A DNA stretch of 64,000 nucleotides from Ailurus styani. Lineage: Eukaryota; Chordata; Mammalia; Carnivora; Ailuridae. Under the pieces are notes generated by a model that ran no database searches, was not told the DNA's origin, and saw only the letters and a list, made by a program, of their open reading frames with translations. Shown here piece after piece: positions 50,601-63,870 of this stretch. A program made the translations under genes and the position numbers. Each line of letters starts with the position of its first letter. Positions within the stretch are counted from its first letter, which is position 1. The DNA is taken from the NCBI GenBank assembly GCA_002007465.1, contig LNAC01000346.1:2059525-2123524 (forward strand). The letters are read 5' to 3'.

Positions 50601-51719
50601 ATAGGGCTCCTCCAGGAATGTAGGCAAGGTGATCTGGGGTGGAGGAGAGCCTATCCTGGGGTCCACATTGTCTAGGGAATGGATGGAGAAGGGCTCTCAA
50701 TCCAGGGGCTGTGACTGCTGGCATGTCCCCAGTCTCTCTTTGGCATTATCCAATAGAATATTTGCTATGAGGGCAATGCTCTGTATCTTGTCCAATATGG
50801 CGCTATGAGTCACACATGGCACGTGAACATTTGAAAGGCAGGCGATCTAGAAACTGGGTTTTAAATTTTATTAAGTTTTAATGAGCTTAGCTCTTTTTTT
50901 TTCATCTCTTGCTGAAGTGTAGGTCAAGGGCTTATCTAATCTAGAGTAGTAAAAGTAGTATTTACTGGGTAATAATAATAGCCTCAGTTCTGAGATATTG
51001 AATGTAAGCACAGAACAAAAGAGGGCAGAAACATTTTTCTTTCCTTTTTTTTTTCCTGGTAAGAAAATCTAGGCATTGACTGAAAGAATTTATAAGGCAT
51101 AATTATCTCTTTTATAGTTCTGAGTGGAAAACTAACAAAGATTAACCTTAAAAATTTCCATTTTCTTTTCCCTTAAACTTATTTGAATAAGGCAAAGATA
51201 AAGGTACTCTTTCATCTTTTTGTTTCAGTAGCACTGGAAACTATTTTTCACACGCTAAAGACGATTAATTTTTGTTTATAGAAGAGCTATTTCTTTTTCA
51301 CTTATTTGCATTTCTAATTGTGTCTTTCTTAGATGTCTATTGCAAAATAAATTTGCACATGCTCATTGTAGGGGGAGTGGTAGTCCAGAAAAGGGCTAGG
51401 TGTCTGGAAGATGGTTATCCATAATAAAAGCTCCGAAATTTGTCACAGATTCTTTATCAGCTACTACCAGAATTCAAGAGCTCCCCAAACCCTGACTTAG
51501 TCAATATTCTCAAATTTGCTTATTTTACTATTAAAACACTGACAATAATTTAAAAAATAAGGTTGTAACTTTTATAAGTAAACCGACATTATAATCTCCG
51601 TTTTTCTACACTTAGAGGGTCGCATTGTTAAGTTTCTTTTATTTACATTTCTAAATGGCCCCAGTTACAACTATAACTCCAGTGGGATATGTCAGTAGTA
51701 GAGAAGAGGTAATTAAGTA

Positions 51720-51910
51720 CTTAGGCACAAAGCCCAGCTCTGCCATTTGCCTTCTGTTTCTTAATAAAGTTACTTAACCTTACTGTGTCTCACTTGTCAC
51801 ATCTGAAATAGTAAATAATAAGAGTATTTAACTCATGTGTTGTAAAAATTAAAAAAACATGCTCTAAAGCACTATACCATGCCCAGTACATAGTAAGTGA
51901 TCAATGGATA
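51720..51910 (+). repeat. MIR
   Basis: 'agctctgccatttgccttct', 'taacctta', 'aataataagagtatttaact' and 'tgcccagtacatagtaagtg' follow MIR from core to 3' end. Confidence 0.8.
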
Positions 51911-53640
51911 TTAGACTTTTAAAAAAATCATTATATTCAATTTGTCTTAATTTTCCACTAAAATTCTTTTTAAGTACAAATGCAAATTATGGCTTTAAAG
52001 ACATTTAATAACGACCTGAATGTATGTCTACAAATTTTAAGGCCTGTAAAATAAAGATGTCTTAGGAAAATAATATATAACCTCCAAGAATATGAAGACA
52101 AATGAAGAAAATAATTAGAAGAGATCACCAGAAAGGACAAATGAACATGATAGCAAATAAACAAATTTCATTTCTATGGTTTAAGAGGGGACTATCAGTG
52201 ATAGTTTGAATTTTGTTATGAAGGATAAGACATCATATCTCGAGTGCTTCCAGTGCTATTCATTTAAATTAAATCATATAACTTATCAAGAAAGGGAAAA
52301 TAAATAAATACCCAATAAAATAATAGTTTCATATAAACCTTAAAATCAAAGTAGAATAAGCACTGGTGAGTATGTAAATACTTAACTTTAAGAGTATCAC
52401 TTGTATTAAAAAGATTAAAAGGGTTAGGGTTCTTTTGGTGTTTTTTTTTTTTCCCCCAGAAAGGATATTAGCATCAAAGAGGGAAAAGGGAATTTAAATA
52501 ACTTTGTGAGCCATGCAGAATTGAAGGATATAGTATAGTCAATGGTATCTTCAAATTATAGCAATAACATATGTCTATAATTCAATTTATCTTTTTTACT
52601 GGATCTTAATTCATTATATATTTTTGGACTTTTATGCAGCTATCCAAACTGTTTCCCTAAGCATACTACTAGCCTTTATTTTTAAAATGGGTATAAAGAT
52701 CTTTCATGAACTTAGTTCTTTGTTTTTCACATTCTTTAAAACAATTTACTCTGCTTAATTATGATGCCACTTTAGAAGTTTACATACTTTATATTTGATA
52801 AGTAATGATATCCTTTGACATGTGTATAGGATTATTTTAAATAGTTAATTTAAATAATTTTCTTGCATGAAAAAACAGCTACATTTAAATACAGCTATAT
52901 TTTATCCAAGACCAATTTTTACAAGTATTTTTACTTACATTAAAATTGTTAATTTATTATAAAGTGAATTTTAAAATTCATACCAGCTCATAAAACACAG
53001 TTGATCCTATCAAGACCCTATGATTATATAACGTAACATAGCAAAATTTCATCTGATATATAACAGGAGTTAAAAAATAATTTTTAGTTTATAATAACCT
53101 AGAAAACAGCAAAGCAGTATCTCTTGACTGAAAGCTGAGCAAAATTAGTTATTATGTTCACATTCAATTAGGTTTAGGTAAATTAAAAAAAAAACACAAA
53201 ACAACTTTGATTACATTTTTAAATCATTCCAGATCTGTAAACACACCAAGTATTACTTATAACACTTTTCAAAATTGCTATATTTACAGCATACCAAAGA
53301 TTTGAGGTTGTCTCTCCCACAGATTCAGAGTTATTGCACCTCTTAGAATATCTTAATATATCTGCGAACCCTAAGATGGAACATTAAAAGCACATATTAA
53401 AAAATCCTTTCCATATTCAATAATTATTTCCATATATATTTGTGTAAGTATTCAGTGTTTCTATAACATGAGCTTTACTGTTCTCAGAATGCATATTTCA
53501 ATTCATTTAATTAGAAACTAATAAAACTAAAAATATATTGTGTAATACCAAATAGCATTACTGTAAAATGGTTAAATATTATTTTATAGTTAATACAAAT
53601 TTTAAAATTTCTTTATAAATACCTTCATGTGAAGATATTT

Positions 53641-53761
53641 TATATGTAACATTTTAAAAATATATTTTAATATATTATTTAATATATTTTTATGTATTAT
53701 GTATAATTATATAATATTAAATATTTATATATTTTATATATGCTATATATTTATATATATC
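53641..53761 (+). repeat. AT-rich low-complexity block
   Basis: About 120 bp almost entirely A/T with alternating TATA units, directly against the T-tract of a SINEC. Some of it may be expanded SINEC tail. Confidence 0.85.
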
Positions 53762-53927
53762 TTTTTTTTTTTTTTAGAGAGGTTGGGAGAGGGTGCAGGG
53801 TGGGGTAGAGGGAGAGAGAGAATATTAAGCATGGAGGCTGACACAGCACTCCATCTCATGATCCTGAGATTATGACATGAGCCAAAACCAAGAGTCAGCC
53901 CTTTAACTCACTGAGCCACCCAGGGGA
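53762..53927 (-). repeat. SINEC, old diverged copy
   Basis: T-tract, then 'agagaggttgggagagggtg', 'atctcatgatcctgagatta', and a worn head 'gagccacccaggggac'. Confidence 0.85.
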
Positions 53928-54140
53928 CAAGAAGATATTATGCTTTAAAGTATGACTCTGTAACTCCTTCAGAAACAATGTTAAATATACTAGATATTAA
54001 GTATAGAAGCACAGTGTGAACCTTGTTGAAGAGCCATGGGTAGTAAAGCTAAATTAATCCATCATACCTGTATTCTCTTAATACGTACACAGGAGTAGTT
54101 CCTGGGCTTCCACACATTTGTATTTAAAAAGTAACATACA

Positions 54141-54337
54141 GGGCGCCTGAGTGGCTCAGTCAGTTAAGCCGCTGCCTTCCGCTCTGGTCATGATCCCCGA
54201 GTCCTGGGATGGAGCCCCACATTGGGCTCCCTGCTCCGAAGGGAGCCAGCTTCTCCCTCTCCCTCTGCCTGCCACTCTGCCTACTTGTGTTCTCTATCTC
54301 TCTGTCAAATAAATAAATAAAATCTTAAAATAAAAAT
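54141..54337 (+). repeat. SINEC
   Basis: gggcgcctgagtggctcagt head with a perfect 15-bp duplication aaaaagtaacataca at 54126-54140 and 54338-54352. Confidence 0.96.
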
Positions 54338-54402
54338 AAAAAGTAACATACAAGAGCCCAGTACATGAGCAGTATGCCTGTGTAAAGACTGGAGTGGGTT
54401 CA

Positions 54403-54631
54403 GGGCGCCTGGGTGGTTCAGTTGGTTAAGTAGCTGGCTCTTGATTTCAGCTCAGGTCATGATCTCAGGGTCCTGGGATTGAGCCTTGCCTTGGGCTCCA
54501 TGCTCAGCAGGGAGTCAGCTTGAGGATTCTCTCTGACTCTCCCTTTGCCCCTCCCCTCTGCTTGCCTCCTCTCTCTCTCACTCTCTCTCTCTCTAAAATA
54601 AATAAGTAAATCTTAAAAAAAAAAAAAAAGA
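54403..54631 (+). repeat. SINEC, older subfamily
   Basis: gggcgcctgggtggttcagt head, 'gagtcagcttgaggattctc' body, CT run, and a long A tail. It lies only about 65 bp from the previous copy, in the same orientation. Short duplication agactgg. Confidence 0.93.
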
Positions 54632-54745
54632 ATAGACTGGGTGCTGCCTTATGAAGTCAAACTCATAAATTTCAATTTTTTTTTAATCAGGCAGCCCCGT
54701 ATTTCTAAACACCCTCTGATGTTTCTCAGGTAAACTTATTTTGCC

Positions 54746-54780
54746 TTTTGTTTTGTTTTGTTTTGTTTTGTTTTGTTTTG
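54746..54780 (+). repeat. (TTTTG)7 simple repeat
   Basis: Seven perfect TTTTG units. Confidence 0.95.
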
Positions 54781-55299
54781 CATAATTGCTCTTCTGAAGC
54801 CTGTTCTAAATATTTGGCTATCCAGTTTCCCCTTCTATCCTCACCATTATCCTTATCTAGTTCCCTATTAGCAAACATCAGTTTCTTTTTCCTTCCTCCT
54901 TTTTGAGATATAATTGACGTATAACATCGTACAAATTTAATATCAGTTTCTGAGCTCTGTTTAATTCCATCTTTGCACCCTCTGCTATATTTGAAGAACT
55001 GGATTTAAATGGCCATCCCAAATCTTTCTGCCTCATTTAGGATAAGCAAGGAATTCCTGTGTTTAGCACATAGCTACAGATGGACATTTCCTCATTTTTA
55101 TTTTTTAAATATTTCTCTACTAGAGGAAATGTTTTGTCCACATGACCTCTGAAGTTTCACTAAAAAATGAAATTAGCACTGTAGTCTGGCTTTTTAAAAG
55201 CAGAATTCACTGTAGGTAATCTCTCAAAATCCTCAATAATTCAGTTCATTTATTTTTTCCACATGTTATAGCAACTGAGATAAAATTCTTGAGTCTCAA

Positions 55300-55550
55300 A
55301 GAGGCGACACAGCCTGAGAAATAAGGCCTTGGCTGTGTGATGGCTTAGGCTGCAAATCCATTTTCACTACTTATCAGCTTTACACCCTAAGAAAATTCAC
55401 TTAATTTCTCTAAGTCCAGTTTCCTCACCTATATAATGGACTCTCAGTTCTTATCAAATATGATTGTTGCAAGAATAAAATGAGATAATGCAAGGAAAGC
55501 ACTTAGTACCTTGTCTGGCACATAGCTAGCTCTCAAAAAATGTTAGTGTA
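55300..55550 (+). repeat. MIR
   Basis: 'ctaagtccagtttcctcacc', 'gcaagaataaaatgagataa' and 'gtctggcacatagctagctc' give a nearly complete MIR in order. Confidence 0.85.
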
Positions 55551-56269
55551 AAGCTTTTTCATTTTTGCGCGGACTGTGACAGAAACTATTTTCCCAAAGA
55601 CAGAAAGTGAATATAAAACTTGAAAGGAAGGCTGAAAACTCCCATATACTCCTATTATGCTTGCAAATGTGTTTGTATAACTTGGCATTAAAGTTCCCAA
55701 CCTTCATTCCACAATGTAAATTTTTTCAGTGCATAATCAGATAAAATCCCTATTAAAGTAATAATAATACATTATTTTCTTTAAGCTAAAAATTTGTTGA
55801 GCCATATGCACTGCCAAAATGAAATCCTAACCAAAAGAACACCCTTAATTGTTTTATTCGTTATGGAAATTGTCAGAAAATAAAAATAAAGGCAAAGTAA
55901 AACAAATATTTTTGTTTGAGGACATTCAACTTGGAGTTACCAAATATGTTTGCAGAAAAAGTCTGTGGAGGAAGTCTTAGAAGTGAGATTAATATTTATA
56001 AACAGTTTTGACAGCAAGCCAATCTAAAGTTACTCCTGAAAGCTTATTTGGATATTGTTAAGAGCCAAAAGAGTTTATATACATAAAGAACTTTAGCTTT
56101 AATTATAACTGCTGTACTTTTTCAGAGTATTCAAAACACTGAACTCTTATAGTATAGTAAAACCACAGTTTAAAGACCTTTCCAAATAATGTTTAGGCTA
56201 TTCCATACATCTCACAAGATTTGTATTTGTAATTTCCAGAACAAGTGTAATTTCCACCTATGGACACTT

Positions 56270-56390
56270 GTCCTTTTTTCAGCCACGTGAAGGCAAGGAC
56301 ATCAATCACATTCACCACTCTATCACCAAATCCTTGCACAGTGCCTAGCACAAAGTAGGAGATGTGCATATAATTGTTCAACAAATGAAA
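56270..56390 (+). repeat. MIR/LINE-2 3' fragment
   Basis: 'gtgaaggcaaggacatcaat', 'cacagtgcctagcacaaagt' and 'tgttcaacaaatgaaagaag' match the MIR/LINE-2 ending. Confidence 0.75.
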
Positions 56391-57271
56391 GAAGCAGTCA
56401 ATCTCTTTTCCTTTATCACCCTACTTCTATGACATACGGTAATAAGCAGCTAAAATCTCTGTATATCATTCCTGTGTGTGATATCATGACGACTCAAAAA
56501 AGCTGGCGAGCTTCAAGAGTCCTAGAATTGTATGGGAACTTTTCGACCAAATTAGAATGACCCATAGCTGCTACAAAGATTCAAATCAAAAAAAAAAAAA
56601 AATGAGAAGGAATGAGTGAGTCAGAAACATTCTTGGTATTTTGGTATTATTTCTCAATATCTTTTTTTTTCAAGAGTGTTCAGAAACACATTTTTCTATA
56701 ACCTCATTTGAGAATGTTACGGAAAACCCCTGTTTGGAGAAAGAGGCCATGAAATGTGAAGAATTTGAAGTTTGGAGTCAGGTAAGCTTAGGTATGAATT
56801 CCAATTTTATCACTTTCTGGGCAAGATTTTCTTTGAAATTTAGGAAATGATGCCACCATGTTATGTTATTCAATTTGAAATAATATATATTAAAATCCCT
56901 ATCCACACAGTAGGTGTAAAGTAAACCTTAGCCATTCTGAGGATTATTCTTTATTACAGATTAAGATAGCTCCATTCTCCTAGTTGAGTGTGGTCTGTCA
57001 GTGAACCCTGTTGGTTCACTTAAGATTTGGAAGCAAGCAAATGTTCATTAACTATTTGCAAAATTCTAGGATTCACCCCCTTCTCCCATTCCCATCGTCT
57101 CAGTGGAGAAACTTTCATAAAGAAAGGTTATTTTAATGTGATTCTTTCTTTACTATCACCTTTATATTTCCTGTTTCTAGTTTTCTGTCAGTTACTGAGC
57201 TTTATCTAAAAGACAAAGCATAAAACTGAACATAGGTAGAAATTAAGCACATATTAAGAATTATCCATTAA

Positions 57272-57441
57272 GGGGCACCTGGGTGGATTAGTCATTTAAG
57301 TATCTGCCTTAGGCTCAGGTCTTGATCCCAGGACTTCCTGCTCAGCAGGGAGTCTGCTTCTCCCTCTCCTTCTGCCCATCCCCCCACTCATGCTCTCTGT
57401 CACTCTCTCTCTCAAATAAATAAATAAAATCTTTAAAAAAA
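57272..57441 (+). repeat. SINEC with an internal deletion
   Basis: ggggcacctgggtggattag head. About 25-30 bp of the usual body between 'gatcccaggac' and 'ttcctgctcagcaggg' are missing. Tail AAATAAATAAATAAA, and aagaattatc on both sides. Confidence 0.92.
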
Positions 57442-58339
57442 AAGAATTATCTGTCAAGCATTCATCTTGTCTTTACAATTTCTACATTCCTAGAACATTC
57501 ACAGCACAAACCTTGTCCCAAGTAAATGTACATCTAGATTAAAAGGGGATGGGAGAGCAGTGTCTAAGTGGTAAAATATGCAAACCACTTAGAGAAAAAA
57601 GTAGAGAAGTAAAGATTATTGCTGTCTTAGGCAAGAAAGAATGTGAAGTTCAATTACAATACCACATGCATGTGTCTTTTGGAATGTCAAAGAACAGCAA
57701 AGAATTCGTGATCATAAAACAAGGAGAAAAGATATCTTCCTATACTTGGCACTTCAAAAATTCAGCTTTTCAGACATCTCTTCAATAAAACTCTTGTATT
57801 ACATTACTTCAATAAAATTAAGAGTTCTCTTTTCAAAAGTTATTTTCTGTACTATTTTACTTATTTACTCAAAAAATGTCTGACTGCCCCAGACTGTCAT
57901 AAGTGTCAGTATTAAGTGGTTTTATAGCTTTGATTTTTCAAGTATTGCATTTGATTAAAACAAGCATATATCCCATCTATCTGGTGCAGATTTGTAAATT
58001 CATATACTTCGGGAAAGATTGTCACAATCTATCAATGGTATTTCAAGACTAAGTGGAGAGCAATTAAATTATACATTAGTTTATAATACTGTTTTACTTT
58101 AAATACTATAAAAAGGGTAAAATCATTACCATCAGAAGGCAAATTATGCCTTATTGTTGCTAAAAATAAATTTACATCAACTAGAAGGAGACATGTTCAG
58201 TATTTTGCTTTTTACAGATTTTTGTCACACAATCTCAACAATTAAAATCTGACTTTTTAAAATATATGTCAGCTACTCTGGTTATAATTTTATGAAGGAT
58301 ACAGAGAACATGAGCAATGATGAATCACATTATAGCAGA

Positions 58340-58540
58340 AAGAGCGCTGAGTTAAGGGTCTAAAGACCTGACTAAAGTCCTGGCTTTATCTCATACAGGA
58401 CATCTTGTCTTTAGGAACTTAATCAACCACTCAGAGACTCCTTTTACATAAAGTTAATATCTTGACATGTCATTGACGTAACGTGGATAGTATGTAGTTC
58501 TCATAAAGTACATATAAATATTTCAAAAATGGTTAACAGA
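58340..58540 (+). repeat. MIR fragment
   Basis: 'gcgctgagttaagggtctaa', 'agtcctggctttatctcata' and 'aatcaaccactcagagactc' follow the MIR 5' half and core. Confidence 0.65.
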
Positions 58541-59621
58541 CAACACACACAGACCTAACATCTTCTTTAAAGGGGTTAACTTTTCAACTTAATTTCAGAA
58601 AGCCTGCTTTTAGATCTATTCTAGTTTTTTCTTTATCAAATAGATAAGAATACACACACCCCTACCCCAAGAGGGAAAGGTAAGGAAATCTCTGTTACAT
58701 CTGTTCTTTAATTACCAAACAAGGTTGTCGTCTGTGTCAGTGATACCATCTCATAATGTACATGCCATTTAACCTCTAAGATTAATTTTTTCCACTCCAT
58801 TTTCGAGGCCACTAATGGAGCCTGAGTTGTTATGACTGTAAGCCGGAGTTACTGCAATTGGTATTCTGGACTCTGCCTGTACTCCAATCCAGGCAGTGCC
58901 TGACGTTTCCAGATTTGTTTTCTTAAAGTGTTTGCTTTCAAAATGCCATTTCTAATTTAAAATATAAACTTCCTAGTTTGGCATGCCAGTTCCTTCTTTA
59001 CATAAATCTGGTGTTTCTCCATGTGCACTCCCTGTTCCGAGCAAGATGGTCAACGAATCCATGCCATCCAAGTCATGTTCATTTCCTTCTCCCTTTGCAT
59101 GATGCCCTGCCCTCCCAGATCCAATCTCATCCAAAAAGCATTTCTGGATAAATTCCAGGTCAAAACATTCACTCCCTATCAGGATCACTATGGTACGTTT
59201 TTCTCTACCGCATTAATTCATAGTCAAATTATCTTGTACATGGTTTGAATTGTGCACACCTCTTATCTGTCCAAAAATGCTGAAAGATGCTTAAACATGC
59301 AAAATGTATATATTTCTTAATCTACCTTAAATAGCCCTTAGAACCTGATGAGGGTCCAAGTGGAAGCCTAATTCTATCTAATTCTAAAACAAACTCTCAT
59401 GTAAATTTACTTTCCTAAAATCTTCCAATGGTTTACAATTCAGCCTAAAATAGCCACATTTCAGAAAATATATCCAAAATCATAGTTATGATCTACATGT
59501 ATAGCCACATAACGACTTGTGTGATTCTTAGTAAGATTGAACATCTATGATGAAATCATACAAAAAGATACAAATTAGCTTGTAACTTTACAAATGGTGT
59601 TTTCCTTGAAAAAAAATCTGT

Positions 59622-59648
59622 TTTTTATTTTGTTTTGTTTTGTTTTTA
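59622..59648 (+). repeat. Short TTTTG-rich simple repeat
   Basis: ttttgttttgttttgttttt-type run. Confidence 0.8.
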
Positions 59649-60147
59649 ATAATCTCTGTTTTATGGCAGGAATGGGCATATGGGTATGGCAGGACTAACT
59701 GTTCCCAGTACAAAGACTCCTATTTCTTGTTAAGAATACAAATGTAACCAGTCCTGAATTTGAGCAAGGCACATGGTAGAAGTTACACTTCTCGTCCTTT
59801 CTCAGAGCTGGTGAGACAGGGTCAATAAATTCTCATTAATTCAAAGTGATGTGTATAGTGCCATTGACATTTCTTTAAAATAAAGTGCTTACCTCCATTC
59901 CCTTTCACGCCCTTTCAAACAAGCTGTGGTCATGCTGCACCTGAGGGCAACACTCGGAGGAACTCAGGGCAAGAAGACAGAAAGAACTCGAGGGCAAAAC
60001 AGAGCCAATTACTAACCCTATTATCTGTCCTTCTGCACAAGAGAGAAAGACATTACTCTCTCCTTTGAGCACAGCATTTGGGAGTGTTTTTGTAGCAGGA
60101 AAACAATGCATGTTCATTTTATTAATAGTTTTTAAAAGCTGGTTTAT

Positions 60148-60335
60148 GGGGTGCCTGGGTGACTCAGTCGGTTAAGCGTTTGCCTTTGGCTCAGGTCATG
60201 ATCTCAGGGTCCTGGGATCAAGTCCCACATTGCTCAGCAGGGAGTCTGCTTCTTCCTCTCCCTCTGCCCTTCCCCCCAACTCCTGCACAGGAGCGTGCAC
60301 TCTTTCTCTCTCAAATAAAATCTCTCTCTCTCTTT
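60148..60335 (+). repeat. SINEC interrupted in its tail by an inverted SINEC
   Basis: ggggtgcctgggtgactcag head through 'ctctcaaataaaatctct'. Its tail resumes after the inserted copy at about 60511-60540. The duplication aaaagctggttta / aaaagctggttaa stands at about 60134 and 60540, outside both elements. Confidence 0.92.
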
Positions 60336-60510
60336 TTTAAAAAAAGATTTTTATTTATTTATTTGACAGAGAGAGAGAGATCACAAGTAGGCAGAGAGGC
60401 AGGCAGAGAGAGGGAGAAGCAGGCTCTCTGTGAGGCTCGATCCCAGGACCCTGGGATCATGACCTGAGCCGAAGGCAGAGGCTTAACCCACTGAGATACC
60501 CAACCCCTCA
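60336..60510 (-). repeat. SINEC inserted head-on into the tail of another
   Basis: Antisense copy, ends 'cactgagatacccaacccct'. aaaatctct stands on both sides (about 60317 and 60515), the target duplication within the older copy's tail. Together the two copies form an inverted pair capable of hairpin pairing. Confidence 0.92.
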
Positions 60511-61002
60511 AAGAAAATCTCTTAATAAATAAATGAAATAAAAGCTGGTTAAGGTAGGTTTAAAACCTATAGGTACAAAATCTCTGATAGGATTTGTATC
60601 TTCTATTACTTATAACACATTTCATAATACAATTACAATTATTTTAAAACAATGTAAATATAGAATGTATATTCTAATACATCTGAATGATGTATTAATA
60701 AATGTAATAGATGTAAAACTAATACATCTGTGAATAAGAATTCACAGATGAGATTTGTCTATAAAATTCCATCTCTCTCAGTCAAACATAGTTCAGCAGT
60801 ACTTACTCAACAGTCTTCTAGTTTGTTTCTTTGAGCATACAGAAGCTCTTCCTTTTTTCTCTATTCATTTCTGCTGTGGATCTCACAGACATGTTCTCTA
60901 ACAGCAAATACAAAATAATGTTACTGCTGAAACACTAGTTAATAAGTTGTTAATAAATGTGGATCAAAAGTCTGAAATGATAACTGACATGAAATTGATT
61001 AG

Positions 61003-61054
61003 AAGTTAATAAAGAAAGTTAAGTTAATAAAGAAAGTCAGTTAATAAAGAAAGT
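61003..61054 (+). repeat. Three tandem 17-18-bp units next to a SINEC
   Basis: agttaataaagaaagtt, then agttaataaagaaagtc twice, running straight into 'agttaagcgtctgc' of the SINEC. Confidence 0.88.
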
Positions 61055-61236
61055 CAGTTAAGCGTCTGCTTTCGGCTCGGGACATGATCTCGGGATCTGG
61101 AATGGAGCCCGACATCTGCGATCCGCTCCCCGCTTAGCAGGGAGTCTGCTTCTGTAATTCTCTCTCTGTCCTTCCCCGCACCCCCCCCATTGCTGCTGTC
61201 TCTCAAATAAATAAATAAATAAAATCTTAAAAAAAA
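61055..61236 (+). repeat. 5'-truncated SINEC
   Basis: Begins at 'gttaagcgtctgctttcggc', lacking the ggggcgcctgggtggctca head. Body with a C run, tail AAATAAATAAATAAATAAAA. Confidence 0.92.
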
Positions 61237-61453
61237 AAAGAAAGAATGGGAAAAAAGAAAACATGTCCTCATTTTATGGCTAACAGACAGTATACTGTGC
61301 CACCTGTGAAGATGATAAATGCAGTCCAACCTTACTCAGTGAAAAGAAAGGTACACTGTGGAATGATTTTATAAGTTAACCTTGGAAAATATTACTCATG
61401 TTCATAAAAATATAGGATGCACTATAACTGAACATCTCCTATACCTAACTTTC

Positions 61454-61646
61454 TTTTTTTTTTTTTAGTATTTTTTATTTATTTATTTGACAGAGAGAGA
61501 GAGAGATTACAAGTAGGCAGAGAGAGAGGGGGAAGCAGGCTTCCCGCCAAGCAGAGAGCCCGATGTGGGCCTCGATCCCAGGACCCTGAGATCATGACCT
61601 GAGCCGACAGCAGAGGCTTTAACCCACTGAGCCACCCAGGTGCCCC
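61454..61646 (-). repeat. SINEC
   Basis: Antisense copy with a perfect 14-bp duplication tatacctaactttc at 61440-61453 and 61647-61660. Confidence 0.96.
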
Positions 61647-62107
61647 TATACCTAACTTTCACAGTAGTTATAATACCTTTCATTCTGTTTTTATACACAT
61701 AACATTATGTTAGAATACCTATGTAATATATAAAGAATATTTAGTAAATAATGTGAATTGACTTATAAGCATTCAACTTTGAAACACATGGGAAACTAAT
61801 ATCGAACTAAATAGTAACAAACTCTGAATACCTCTACTTCAAAACATATTTAGTATAATCAGCACAGTCCTCACACAAAGGGCAAACCCAATAAACTTCA
61901 TTTTCAGCCTCTTAGAATTTTTCATTTTTTTAATAGCAACCGTAACTGACAAATATCTTTTTGTAATTGTAGAATGGTCTTTAACTGAAGACATCATGGT
62001 ATAAGTAAACATTTAACTATCAGTCTGAAGAAAGCAGTATCGTCATTGATTCCTGACACTAATTCGAGGCCAGCAAGCTTTTTCTCCTTAGACAATTAAT
62101 GTGTCCT

Positions 62108-62432
62108 TGCTATGGTCTGAATGTTTGTGTCCGCCCCAAAATTCCTATGTTGAAATTCTAAATGCCCACAAGTATTAGTAGATGGGGTTTGGGAAGGTAC
62201 TTAAGTCATGAGGATGGAACCTTCATGAATGGCATTAGTGCCTTTGAAAAAAGAGGCTTTAGAGAGATCCCTAACCCCTTCTACCAAGTGAGGACACAGG
62301 AGATGATGCCAACTATAAATTGGGAAGAAGGTCCTCAGGAAAAGGCAACCATTTTGGAACCTCGATACTGATTTCCAGCCGTCAGAACTATGAGCAAGTA
62401 GTTTTGTAGAAGAGCCCAAACAGACTAAGACA
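62108..62432 (+). mobile_element. Solo LTR of MaLR type (MST/MLT1-like)
   Basis: Starts tgctatggtctgaatgtttg and ends gactaagaca (TG...CA termini). Internal phrases 'caaaattcctatgttgaaat', 'ggaaggtacttaagtcatga' and 'aagtgaggacacaggagatg' are typical of mammalian-apparent LTR retrotransposons. The flanks gtcct (62103-62107) and gacct (62433-62437) look like a 5-bp target duplication with one change. No internal retroviral genes are present. The exact subfamily is uncertain. Confidence 0.82.
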
Positions 62433-63673
62433 GACCTAAATTTTACTGCCCCTTTCTTTACTATTCTTTTCTTTAAAATAAGGCAGCTGGAACAAATAGA
62501 ATGCTAGGGTCTCTTCTAAACCTAAAATCCCAGGATGGCAGATCTGGTCATGTTAGAGTGTCTCCCATTTCCCCAAATTAAAAAGCCATACAGACAGTCT
62601 GAAAGAAAAGTTTATTGGTAACAAGAGTGCTTCCCTTTATATATAGAGTCTGCCCCCATATTCATGACATTTACTTAGTTCTGAATATGATTTTGTCAAA
62701 ATGTTTGAGTGATTTAAAAATTTCCAGTTTACTCAAGAAAAAAATTGTATCATTGACACAATCAATCAAGAACTCCAAGACAGAAACAAAGCCAATGATA
62801 AGTTTCAATAACCATGCATAAAATAAAATTGCTTTTCAAATAAACCACTTTTCTGTAAACCATTAAAAAAATGAAAACATTTTACTTTGTCAGTATTTTA
62901 AATTTAAAGCCAGAACAATATGACGTTGATGTAACAAGATAGCTATTCTGTTTGTATTTTGATGGTATTTTTGTTTTTCCCACACAAAAAAAGCCTACGG
63001 GATGCAAAGCTAAAATATAGTAATTCATTTTTTTTAGTGTTATCAGAATAATCTCCAATCATATTTGAAATGGTTGAGCATTTGTAGCAAGAAGAACAAA
63101 AGGGCATCTATAAATAACTAGGTGGGCTTTGGTTCAAGGGAACATGTTAGTATAAAGAAGAATGTTAAGAAACTTGTAAAACATTTATTTGTGGCAATAA
63201 CAATACATTTGCTTGTTTGATATTTTATGTTTTAACCTAAACTTGTAAGTGAAACGTACAATAGAATTTAGTAATATAGCAGGGTTAATTAGAAGTACTG
63301 GAAAATCATATGCTCAAACATGGTATATTTCTCTGTTAGAAGACATTAAGAATTTCAGGAAAGAAAAACAAAATTATTAATCTAAATCTAAAACTGAAGT
63401 TTTATTTTTTAAAAAGTTAGCCATGATATATAACATTAGATTTATTACTTTTGTCAATCTGAGAAACCATTACTGATTAGAACTAGATTTTAAAATGGAT
63501 ATTTGTTCACAGTATTTATCACTTATACTATTGTCCTAAGTACCTTATCCTGATATTATCATAAATAGCAATGTGGTGGTAATATTTTTATCACACTTAA
63601 CACATTAATGCTTTGCATTATAACTACATATTTGGCTACACACAGGTAAGAGGAAATCAAGAAGGGCTTAGAC

Positions 63674-63870
63674 AGGTGCCTGTGTGGCTCAGTGGGTTAA
63701 AGCCTCTACTTTTGGCTCAGGTCATGATCTCAGGGTCCTGGGATCAAGCCCCGCATTGGGGGCATTGGGCTCTCTGCTTGGCGGGGAGCCTTCTTCCTCC
63801 TCTCTCTGCCTGCCTCTCTGCCTACTTGTAATCTCTCTCTCTGTCAAATAAATAAATAAAATCTTAAAAA
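63674..63870 (+). repeat. SINEC
   Basis: caggtgcctgtgtggctcag head with a small duplication (ttgggggcattgggc) in its body. Flanked by aagaagggcttagaca / aagaagaattcagaca. Confidence 0.92.
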
